Below are positions 1-5,137 of a stretch of 5,137 bases of DNA, piece after piece (position 1 is the stretch's first letter; the number at the start of each line of letters is the position of its first letter). Made by a program: the position numbers and the translations under genes. Location: positions 1-5,137 of the forward strand of contig JAUVIY010000205.1 of the NCBI GenBank assembly GCA_030592625.1, in the 5' to 3' direction. The notes beneath the pieces were generated by a model. That model was not told the origin of the DNA. It ran no database searches and saw only the letters and a list, made by a program, of their open reading frames with translations. The stretch comes from Spirochaeta sp. GTDB lineage: Bacteria; Spirochaetota; Spirochaetia; DSM-2461.

Positions 1-1
1 C

Positions 2-910
2 GGCGACAAGGGACGCAGCGGGCGATACAGGAAGGAGCATGAGCTGAAAGGCCTGCAGGTCTGGCCGGAAGGCGATATACCGGAATCCATCAGAATTCCC
101 GGCGGCGCCGTACTCTGGCCGGCTCTCCGTGATGATGGAGACACCGTATCCCTGCGCTTTCTGGACAGTCGCAACGAGGCGGAACTGATCCATAAGGCTG
201 GTTTGGCCAGGCTGGCCCGCATTCACTGGAACAGGCAAATTCAGGACTTCAGGAAGAGCCTTCATCTTGGAGGTCAGGCCCGGGTGAATGCTGCATACCT
301 CGGAGGGGCCTCTTCCCTGGAAGAGGAGCTCTGGGACAAGGTGATTCACGATATTTTTTCTTATGAGACGATACGGGACGAAGGACTCTGGTCGTCCAGG
401 CTGGCGGAAGGGGGCAGAGAACTGTTTCCCCTGGCCGAGGAATACAGGGCTCTGATATCACTGGTACTGGAAACCTACGGTGAGGTGCGAAGCGTTTTAA
501 CAGATATGGCGGGTAAAAGCCACAGGCCGGTTTTCGTCAAGGAACGTTTGTCCGAGGTTGAGGGACTCGTTCCGAAAGAATTCATCAGTTATTACAAACC
601 GGATACCTGGAGATCCATTCCCAGATGGCTTCAGGCCGTTGTATCCCGGGCGAGAAAAGGTACTGCCGATCCCGGAAAAGATCATAAGTCTGCAGGAATA
701 TGGGAACCTTTGAGGAATCGTCTGTCTGAAATGATCGAAAACCTGTCCCCGATGGCGGGTGATGAGAAACGCAGGGCCCTGGATGAGGCCCAAATCATGA
801 TTGAGGAATTGCGAGTCGCACTTTTCGCTGCTGGAGAAGTTCGGGCTGTCGGTAAAATATCGGAAAGCAGAATGAAAAAGCACCTGGATAAAATAGAACG
901 TATGCTTTAG
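2..910 (+). CDS. hrpA: ATP-dependent RNA helicase HrpA, C-terminal part (5' end outside window)
   Basis: The frame is open from the left edge to a TAG at 908-910, giving the last 302 residues of a protein that in E. coli is about 1300 residues long. The TTG at 203 is an internal leucine codon, not a start, because the conserved sequence continues upstream of it. Visible residues match the C-terminal DUF3418 region of HrpA as I recall it from E. coli: WPALRDDGDTVSLRF near residues 39-53, a GLARLARI segment at about 67-74 (E. coli GLRRLLLL), and MIEELRVALFA at 266-276 (E. coli MIEELRVSYFA) close to the end. HrpA is a DEAH-box cytoplasmic helicase linked to mRNA processing and to rescue of stalled ribosomes. 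The helicase core with its Walker and DEAH motifs lies outside the window, so activity cannot be judged. It is the first visible gene of a likely hrpA-rhodanese-sppA transcription unit. Confidence 0.9.
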   Translation, partial: GDKGRSGRYRKEHELKGLQVWPEGDIPESIRIPGGAVLWPALRDDGDTVSLRFLDSRNEAELIHKAGLARLARIHWNRQIQDFRKSLHLGGQARVNAAYLGGASSLEEELWDKVIHDIFSYETIRDEGLWSSRLAEGGRELFPLAEEYRALISLVLETYGEVRSVLTDMAGKSHRPVFVKERLSEVEGLVPKEFISYYKPDTWRSIPRWLQAVVSRARKGTADPGKDHKSAGIWEPLRNRLSEMIENLSPMAGDEKRRALDEAQIMIEELRVALFAAGEVRAVGKISESRMKKHLDKIERML

Positions 911-945
911 TGGGATTTCTTCTCATGATTTCTTATATTTATGGT

Positions 946-1377
946 ATGAAATACAAAATCGATAAATTTACAGCAAACCAGGTTATCCTGGTCTTTATTT
1001 TAATACTCATTTTTTCATCAAGCGCCCTGTACGCGGAAGTCGGGGTTCTGGATACTCTGAGAGCCGACGATTTCTTCTCTCTGCTGGAAGAAAACCTCAG
1101 TGAGGGGAACGGCATTATTCTGGATGTCCGAACTCCCGGGGAGTATGAGGCCGGCAATGCGCCGGGATCGGTCAACATCGATTTCTACGATTCGGATTTC
1201 AGAAATACGATCGATGCACTTGATAATAATGAGATTTATTTTTTATATTGCCAATCCGGAAACAGAAGCGGCAAGACTCTGAGAATGATGAAAAATCTCG
1301 GTTTTATTGAAGTACATGATCTCTCGGGGGGCTGGTCGAAGAACGCCGCCGGACTTCTGGCACTGGATAACGAGTAG
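946..1377 (+). CDS. Exported single-domain rhodanese (sulfurtransferase-like protein)
   Basis: From the ATG at 946 this is a 143-residue protein. Residues 1-30 form a convincing signal peptide: a basic start (MKYKIDK), a hydrophobic core at about 13-23, and an ALYA end that suggests cleavage after residue 30. The mature part is one rhodanese domain, with the DVRTPGEYEAG motif at 60-70, APGSVNI at 72-78, and the active-site loop CQSGNRS with the catalytic cysteine at 102, followed by a DLSGGW segment at 125-130. Rhodaneses carry sulfur as a persulfide on this cysteine; this one should work in the periplasm or at the cell surface. The natural partner is unknown. The histidine usual in GHIPGA is replaced by Asn71. 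The frame extends upstream to an ATG at 925 and a GTG at 910 that overlaps the hrpA stop (TAGTG). No start has a strong ribosome binding site (a weak GGGA precedes 925). I chose 946 because it gives the best signal peptide. Confidence 0.85.
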   Translation: MKYKIDKFTANQVILVFILILIFSSSALYAEVGVLDTLRADDFFSLLEENLSEGNGIILDVRTPGEYEAGNAPGSVNIDFYDSDFRNTIDALDNNEIYFLYCQSGNRSGKTLRMMKNLGFIEVHDLSGGWSKNAAGLLALDNE

Positions 1378-1389
1378 AATCCGGCCGCC

Positions 1390-3102
1390 ATGCGATATCA
1401 TCTTCGTCACCGTCTTTCCAGAATTGCGCATACTATGGATATCATCCGCAGGGTGATTCTTTCGATTTTCTTCTGGGGTTTGATTATATTCCTTATCGTG
1501 GCATTTATCGGAAACAGGCCACCGGCGGTGAAGGATGGCAGTCTGCTTGTGGTGAATCCGTACGGCAGGCTGGTGGACGCTTATACCTTACCTATGAGTT
1601 ACCGCGGGGTGCCTGTCGGCGGGTATTTGAACGAAACCCTGCTTGATGATCTGGTTACCGCTCTGGACCTGGCTTCGGACGATCCACGTATCGAAGGGCT
1701 CTGGGTGCGCCTTGATGATATGACAGGAGGCGGATCAGCGACTGTCGGGGAGCTGGCGGATGCGGTGAAGCGCTTCGGAGAGACCGGGAAAACTGTTATT
1801 ACAAGCGCCGATACTTTCGATAATGGTCGCTATCGCATCGCATCCTCATCGGATTATATCATCGTTGACCGGCTCGGGGAGGTTTTTCCTGTCGGTTACG
1901 GTTACTGGCGGGCCTATTATGCGGAAGGTCTGGAAAAATTCGGAGTCGAAGCGGAATTGTTCCGGTCCGGCGAATCGAAAACCGGAGCGGAGAATTTCAT
2001 CCTTGACGGCATGTCGGAAGCCGCCCGTCGTGACGAAGAGCGACTGCTTACAGATCTGTGGGAAACCTGGCTCGAAAATGTAGCGGAAAACCGGGATATG
2101 GATTCCGGAGAATTGGCGGAATGGATCAATAACTATGACAGGTATCTTGCGGAAGCCGGAGGAGACGGTTCAAGGGCCGCACTGGATGCCGGGTTGGTGG
2201 ACAAGGTTGAGACCGGCGGTGTGGTGGATCAACTCCTTGAAAATAATTTCGGATATGAGGCTTCTCGTCGAATTGATGCCGCCGATTACGTCATGGGTCA
2301 GTATCCCGGAAAGAACAGGGGATCGGCGATAGCTGTTATTCCTGTTGTGGGTACACTCGTCTATGGCGAGGGCGGTACAGGTATGGCGGGAAGCGACGAT
2401 GTTATCGGTGCCATTACTGCGGCCAGGGAAACTCCGGGAGTCGAAGCCATGGTTATTCGTATTGATAGTCCCGGTGGGGATGTACGGGCCGGAGAAGCTG
2501 TTAGAAGAGCACTGGAAGAAACACGCTACGAATGGGGTCTTCCGGTGGTTGCATCAATGGGTAATCTTGCGGCTTCCGGCGGTTACTGGATCGCTGTCGA
2601 ATCCGATATTATCGTTACCAGACCGGAAACCATTACCGGTTCAATCGGTGTTTACAGCCTCTCATTGAATTTCGAAGAGGCTCTCTCCAGATGGCTTGGA
2701 ATACGGTTTGACGGAATCGGTACTACACCGTGGTCGGGAGCCGGTCACCCCGGCCGGTCATTGGATGAGAGAACGGCCTCCCTGTATGCTGCGGGAGTCG
2801 CCGACATTGATGGAATGTTTCGTAATCTGGTTGCGGAAAAACGCAGCCTCTCGAAGGAAGAAGTTGATGCCCTGGCCGGTGGCATACCGTGGTCCGGCAG
2901 CCGCGCCCTGAGCAGCGGTCTGGCGGATATCAGCGGCGGATTGAAAGAAGCCCGACAATCGGCGGCCGATCTTGCCGGTCTTGATAGCTGGCACACCATC
3001 TATTTCGATAAAACAGCCGATCCACGGGAAGAATTGCTGGGGCGATTGCTGTGGGGAAGAAGAAGTATCCGATCGGCTGCATCCGGAACCATAAGATTCT
3101 GA
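1390..3102 (+). CDS. sppA: Signal peptide peptidase SppA, long (67K) type
   Basis: This is a complete 570-residue protein, close to the roughly 618 residues of E. coli SppA and much longer than the one-domain Bacillus form. A single membrane segment at about 22-40 follows a basic N-terminus, placing the bulk outside the cytoplasm. Two S49 peptidase repeats follow. The N-terminal repeat carries the catalytic lysine in SGESKTGAENF (K197; K209 in E. coli). The C-terminal repeat carries IDSPGGD at 358-364, the nucleophile in AASGGYW (S396; S409 in E. coli), and TGSIGVY at 416-422. Both catalytic residues are thus present. SppA forms a membrane-bound oligomer that degrades signal peptides left after protein export. 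It begins 12 bases after the rhodanese stop, so co-transcription is likely. No good ribosome binding site precedes the ATG at 1390. An in-frame ATG at 1435 would give 555 residues, start just before the membrane segment, and is a real alternative. Confidence 0.95.
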   Translation: MRYHLRHRLSRIAHTMDIIRRVILSIFFWGLIIFLIVAFIGNRPPAVKDGSLLVVNPYGRLVDAYTLPMSYRGVPVGGYLNETLLDDLVTALDLASDDPRIEGLWVRLDDMTGGGSATVGELADAVKRFGETGKTVITSADTFDNGRYRIASSSDYIIVDRLGEVFPVGYGYWRAYYAEGLEKFGVEAELFRSGESKTGAENFILDGMSEAARRDEERLLTDLWETWLENVAENRDMDSGELAEWINNYDRYLAEAGGDGSRAALDAGLVDKVETGGVVDQLLENNFGYEASRRIDAADYVMGQYPGKNRGSAIAVIPVVGTLVYGEGGTGMAGSDDVIGAITAARETPGVEAMVIRIDSPGGDVRAGEAVRRALEETRYEWGLPVVASMGNLAASGGYWIAVESDIIVTRPETITGSIGVYSLSLNFEEALSRWLGIRFDGIGTTPWSGAGHPGRSLDERTASLYAAGVADIDGMFRNLVAEKRSLSKEEVDALAGGIPWSGSRALSSGLADISGGLKEARQSAADLAGLDSWHTIYFDKTADPREELLGRLLWGRRSIRSAASGTIRF

Positions 3103-3111
3103 GACAGACCG

Positions 3112-4719
3112 TCAGGTGGCGAACCAGTATCCTTCTCCCTTTTCGTCATACAGATAGTCCATAACCCTGGGCCAGGCCGGTTCGGCCATTCCGTCATTCC
3201 AATCCAGGAACATGGACTTGAGCTGTTCGACAATTTCAGGTTCTTCCTCAGCCAGATTCATATTTTCTTCCCGGTCTTCCCTGAGATTGTAGAGCCAGAT
3301 TCTACCGTCTTTGCCGTTCATCATCAGTTTCCAATCATCGTACTGAATGATGTGATTATATTCGCTGCGCCAGTACAAGGGGCGGTTCGTCGATTCCTCC
3401 ATGGCGGTTGGATCCATAAGATTAATGCCGTCCATCACTCTGTCGCTCGGCAGAGGTACGTCGGCAGAGGCCAGTATGGTGTTGAAGAGATCAAGTTGAA
3501 TCACCGGTTTGTCTTCAAAACGGCCGCCTTCAATCACTCCGGGCCACTTTATCATCAGGGGAACCGATATGCCGCCTTCGAAATGCGACATCTTACCGCC
3601 TTTAAGCGGGTCATTGCCGGTCGCCATGGTGTATGTTGCCCCGCCGTTATCGCTTGAAAATATCACAAGGGTGTTATCGGCTACACCTGCCGCTTCAAGG
3701 CTGGTAAGAATACGCCCGACTGCATCATCAAGCTGGGCAATCATGGCGTAATAGATCCGTTTTCTGGGGTCTTCAACATGAGAAAACTGAGAAGTGTATT
3801 CCGTGAGAGCCTGAAACGGCGTATGGGGAGCCGAAAATGGAACATAGAGAAAGAACGGCTCATCGACTGATGCCGCGTCATGGATTCTTGCGGAAGCCTC
3901 CCTGGCGAATGCATCGGTGAGATGAACATCTTCTTCGACTATCTCACCATTCCTCTGTATCGCGCTGTAGCCGTCTCTCTCCTGTCTCCAGATATGTTTT
4001 TCACTGAATTCATCGAACTGCCAGCTCTCGACAGTGGGGAGTTCCGGGTCAATAAAATAACTGAAGGCTTCCAGGAACCCGTAATATGAATCGAAGCCCC
4101 GGTTGTTGGGGTGCTGCAGCTCGCCATATCCCAGATGCCATTTCCCGACGATATCACAGCGATATCCGGCGGCCGACAGGGCTTCACTCAGGAGAATTTC
4201 AGTCGGCGGCATGCCCTGCATCTCAATCTGATCCGGGAAAGGTATACTTTCATTTTCTACGAGGTACATGGGTTTTGTATCGACCAGATATTTGAATCCC
4301 AGGTATTCGAGTTTGCTCCCGGCATATCTGGTCATGGGTTGGCTGTCGAAACCGTAGCGGTTCTGGTATCGCCCCGTCAGCAGGCCGGCCCGTGAAGGAG
4401 AACAAATGGTAGACGTCGCATATGCCCGGTTATAGGTGATGCCATCCTGGCCTATCGAATCGATGTTGGGCGTTTTTACATAAGGAGATCCGTACAGGGA
4501 TATATCCGTCAAACCCAGATCATCGGTAAGTATGACGACGATGTTCGGCCGGGACAGGCCGAGAGACAAATCAGCAAGGGAATCGAGATATAAGTCCTTT
4601 CCGGACTGAAGATCCGGATCGAATTCAATATCCCATTCCCTGCTCTTCAATGGTCTGATCGACCAGACGATAAGTACGGCGATAAGTGCCGAAAGGGCCA
4701 GGAGCAGGCTCTTCTTCAC
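3112..4719 (-). CDS. Sulfatase, formylglycine-dependent (Cys type), membrane-anchored or secreted
   Basis: This is a complete 535-residue type I sulfatase, starting at a GTG (4717-4719) with AAGGGG seven bases upstream. A hydrophobic stretch at about 4-20 after MKK has no clear signal peptidase or lipobox site, so it may be a permanent anchor. A linker precedes the catalytic domain. Metal-site residues D66/D67 lie in LTDDLG. C106 in CSPSRAGLLTGR is the cysteine converted to formylglycine, with R110. Further active-site residues are K193 and H195 (GKWHLG), H299 (SAPHTP), D357/N358 (SSDNGG) and K376. All match the order known in Pseudomonas arylsulfatase, so the enzyme should be active. Family members remove sulfate esters from aryl compounds or sulfated glycans. 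The substrate cannot be read from sequence. No maturase (FGE or anSME), transporter or glycoside hydrolase is in the window. It lies 71 bases downstream of tRNA-Arg on the same strand and converges on sppA. Confidence 0.93.
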   Translation of the reverse strand: MKKSLLLALSALIAVLIVWSIRPLKSREWDIEFDPDLQSGKDLYLDSLADLSLGLSRPNIVVILTDDLGLTDISLYGSPYVKTPNIDSIGQDGITYNRAYATSTICSPSRAGLLTGRYQNRYGFDSQPMTRYAGSKLEYLGFKYLVDTKPMYLVENESIPFPDQIEMQGMPPTEILLSEALSAAGYRCDIVGKWHLGYGELQHPNNRGFDSYYGFLEAFSYFIDPELPTVESWQFDEFSEKHIWRQERDGYSAIQRNGEIVEEDVHLTDAFAREASARIHDAASVDEPFFLYVPFSAPHTPFQALTEYTSQFSHVEDPRKRIYYAMIAQLDDAVGRILTSLEAAGVADNTLVIFSSDNGGATYTMATGNDPLKGGKMSHFEGGISVPLMIKWPGVIEGGRFEDKPVIQLDLFNTILASADVPLPSDRVMDGINLMDPTAMEESTNRPLYWRSEYNHIIQYDDWKLMMNGKDGRIWLYNLREDREENMNLAEEEPEIVEQLKSMFLDWNDGMAEPAWPRVMDYLYDEKGEGYWFAT

Positions 4720-4726
4720 GACTTAA

Positions 4727-4732
4727 CCCCTT
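4727..4732 (-). promoter_or_regulatory. Ribosome binding site of the sulfatase gene
   Basis: On the - strand AAGGGG lies seven bases before the GTG start at 4719. Spacing and purine run support this GTG as the true start. No ATG near it gives a comparable site. The same bases form one arm of an inverted repeat (4728-4733 with 4759-4764). Confidence 0.6.
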
Positions 4733-4764
4733 GATTGAGTATGTGTTGAGAATCCTACCAAGGG
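4728..4764 (-). promoter_or_regulatory. Inverted repeat that could mask the sulfatase ribosome binding site
   Basis: Read on the - strand, CCCTTG (4759-4764) is the exact reverse complement of CAAGGG (4728-4733), which contains most of the AAGGGG ribosome binding site. G-U pairs on both sides could extend the stem to eight pairs around a loop of about 23 bases. In the mRNA this could lower translation of the sulfatase. A six-base match at this distance can arise by chance, so this is a weak call. Confidence 0.25.
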
Positions 4765-4780
4765 AGAAACGAAATGAAAA
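4752..4780 (-). promoter_or_regulatory. Weak candidate promoter for the sulfatase gene
   Basis: On the - strand TTTTCA (4775-4780) and TAGGAT (4752-4757) are separated by 17 bases. Each matches the sigma-70 consensus at four of six positions. A start site near 4745 would leave a leader of about 25 bases and exclude the upstream arm of the inverted repeat. Four-of-six matches are common by chance. The alternative is read-through from the tRNA promoter, since no terminator hairpin follows the tRNA. Confidence 0.2.
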
Positions 4781-4790
4781 GGCATTAAAA

Positions 4791-4864
4791 TGATCGCTAA
4801 AGGATTCGAACCTTCGACCTTTGCCTCCGGAGGGCAACGCTCTATCCAGCTGAGCTAAGCGACC
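4791..4864 (-). tRNA. tRNA-Arg, anticodon CCG
   Basis: This is a 74-base tRNA that folds as a full cloverleaf. The acceptor arm GGTCGCT pairs with AGCGATC (one G-U pair), followed by discriminator A. The D arm is GCTC/GAGC. The anticodon arm TTGCC/GGCAA holds the loop CTCCGGA, giving anticodon CCG, which reads CGG arginine codons. A five-base variable region follows. The T arm is GAAGG/CCTTT with the canonical loop TTCGAAT. The 3' CCA is not encoded (the next bases are TTT), so it must be added by the CCA-adding enzyme. A promoter lies just upstream. Downstream on the same strand is T-rich DNA without a clear hairpin, then the sulfatase gene. Confidence 0.97.
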
Positions 4865-4876
4865 GCAGTAAGGAAC

Positions 4877-4903
4877 ATTATCGGTATGCTCATCTTGAGT
4901 CAA
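4877..4903 (-). promoter_or_regulatory. Likely sigma-70 promoter of the tRNA-Arg gene
   Basis: On the - strand TTGACT (4898-4903) matches the -35 consensus at five of six positions and GATAAT (4877-4882) matches the -10 consensus at five of six. The spacer is 15 bases, shorter than the ideal 17. Transcription would begin around 4870, a few bases before the mature 5' end at 4864, which is typical of tRNA genes. It lies in the gap after the isomerase stop codon. Confidence 0.6.
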
Positions 4904-4942
4904 GGCGATGTGGGCATGAGACGCCGCTCTGACGGTTCCTCC

Positions 4943-5137
4943 CTAATCCTCTTCAATTCCCATGATTTTACCGACTCGGTGCAGATGCCTGTCGGTTCCT
5001 TCGTACTCGGCTGCCATGAATCTTTTGAGCATATCCACCGGCGCGTCCGGATAATCGATACGACCTCCAAAGGCGATGAACTGGCAGTCGTTATGTTCCT
5101 TGGCCATCGCTGCAGCATAGGCATTCTGGGGCAGTGC
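4943..5137 (-). CDS. rpiB: RpiB/LacA/LacB-family sugar-phosphate isomerase, C-terminal part (5' end outside window)
   Basis: On the - strand a frame runs in from the right edge to a TAG at 4943-4945, giving the last 64 residues of a protein that is usually about 150 residues. Features of the RpiB/LacAB family are visible: MAKEHNDCQFIAFGGR (residues 11-26 of the visible part), where the HND and GGR positions match the family's HN-N-N and GGR segment. A helix with FMAAEYEG follows, then RHLHRVGKI, which aligns with the family's RH--RVDKI ending. Ribose-5-phosphate isomerase B interconverts ribose 5-phosphate and ribulose 5-phosphate in the cytoplasm. LacA/B relatives act on galactose or tagatose 6-phosphate, and the fragment cannot tell these apart. 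The usual EGGRH is EGTDRH here. The active-site cysteine or threonine region is outside the window. Confidence 0.78.
   Translation of the reverse strand, partial: ALPQNAYAAAMAKEHNDCQFIAFGGRIDYPDAPVDMLKRFMAAEYEGTDRHLHRVGKIMGIEED

Noticed and set aside
203..910. hrpA fragment as a complete 235-residue gene starting at TTG 203
   Set aside because: The frame stays open to the left edge and the upstream residues match conserved HrpA sequence, so the gene begins outside the window.
1381..1392. GCCGCCATG before sppA, resembling a eukaryotic Kozak context
   Set aside because: All genes here are bacterial in type and arrangement; the match is chance.
3352..4395. Several + strand frames opposite the sulfatase
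   Set aside because: They are antisense shadows of a gene with full sulfatase motifs, with no ribosome binding sites or recognisable domains.
4625..4903. A 92-codon - strand frame with a LAQLDRALPSGGKGRRFESF-like stretch
   Set aside because: This stretch is the translation of the tRNA-Arg gene itself, a well-known false protein, and the frame overlaps the start of the sulfatase.
4905..4930. GGCG...CGCC repeat after the isomerase gene as a terminator
   Set aside because: The stem is only four pairs with a loop of about 14 bases and no T-run follows.
4916..4943. GGGAGG just after the isomerase stop on the - strand, as the binding site of a small gene
   Set aside because: The nearest ATG is 20 bases away and opens only five codons before a stop, so no gene is supported.
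4900..5124. A 74-codon - strand frame over the isomerase gene
   Set aside because: It is in another frame from the clear RpiB/LacAB homology and has low-complexity Arg/Ser/Thr/Pro content typical of shadow frames.
1..5137. CRISPR array, insertion sequence or phage remnant
   Set aside because: No regularly spaced repeats, terminal inverted repeats, transposase or integrase sequence could be seen on either strand.

Overview
The window holds five protein genes and one tRNA gene and looks like ordinary, densely coded bacterial chromosome. The sequence shows moderate GC, gaps of a few bases between genes, signal or anchor sequences on three of the proteins, and a tRNA with no encoded CCA. Together with a HrpA helicase and a long-form SppA this suggests a Gram-negative (diderm) bacterium. 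The gene mix (HrpA, 67K-type SppA, Cys-type sulfatase, RpiB-like isomerase) would fit a free-living, possibly marine, spirochaete or relative. That placement is a guess from context, not something the sequence proves.

Left part, + strand (2-3102): the last 302 codons of an RNA helicase of the HrpA type (its C-terminal DUF3418 region) run in from the left edge. A small exported single-domain rhodanese follows, then a complete signal peptide peptidase SppA with its Ser/Lys catalytic pair intact. Spacing is tight: the rhodanese frame can begin at a GTG overlapping the hrpA stop, and 12 bases separate rhodanese from sppA. The three are therefore probably co-transcribed. HrpA acts on RNA or ribosomes in the cytoplasm. 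The rhodanese and SppA act at or outside the inner membrane.

Right part, - strand (3112-5137): read in its own direction, this begins with the C-terminal 64 residues of an RpiB/LacA/LacB-family sugar-phosphate isomerase. Next come a promoter, a tRNA-Arg(CCG) gene, and a 535-residue membrane-anchored or secreted sulfatase of the formylglycine (Cys) type. The sulfatase converges on sppA with only 9 bases between the two stop codons and no visible terminator.

No CRISPR array, insertion sequence, integrase, phage gene or toxin-antitoxin pair is visible, and I found no clearly new system. The points most worth a second look are a possible hairpin that would mask the ribosome binding site of the sulfatase, the position of that sulfatase directly behind a tRNA gene among housekeeping genes, the pairing of an exported rhodanese with SppA behind hrpA, and the unusual C-terminal motif of the RpiB-like protein.
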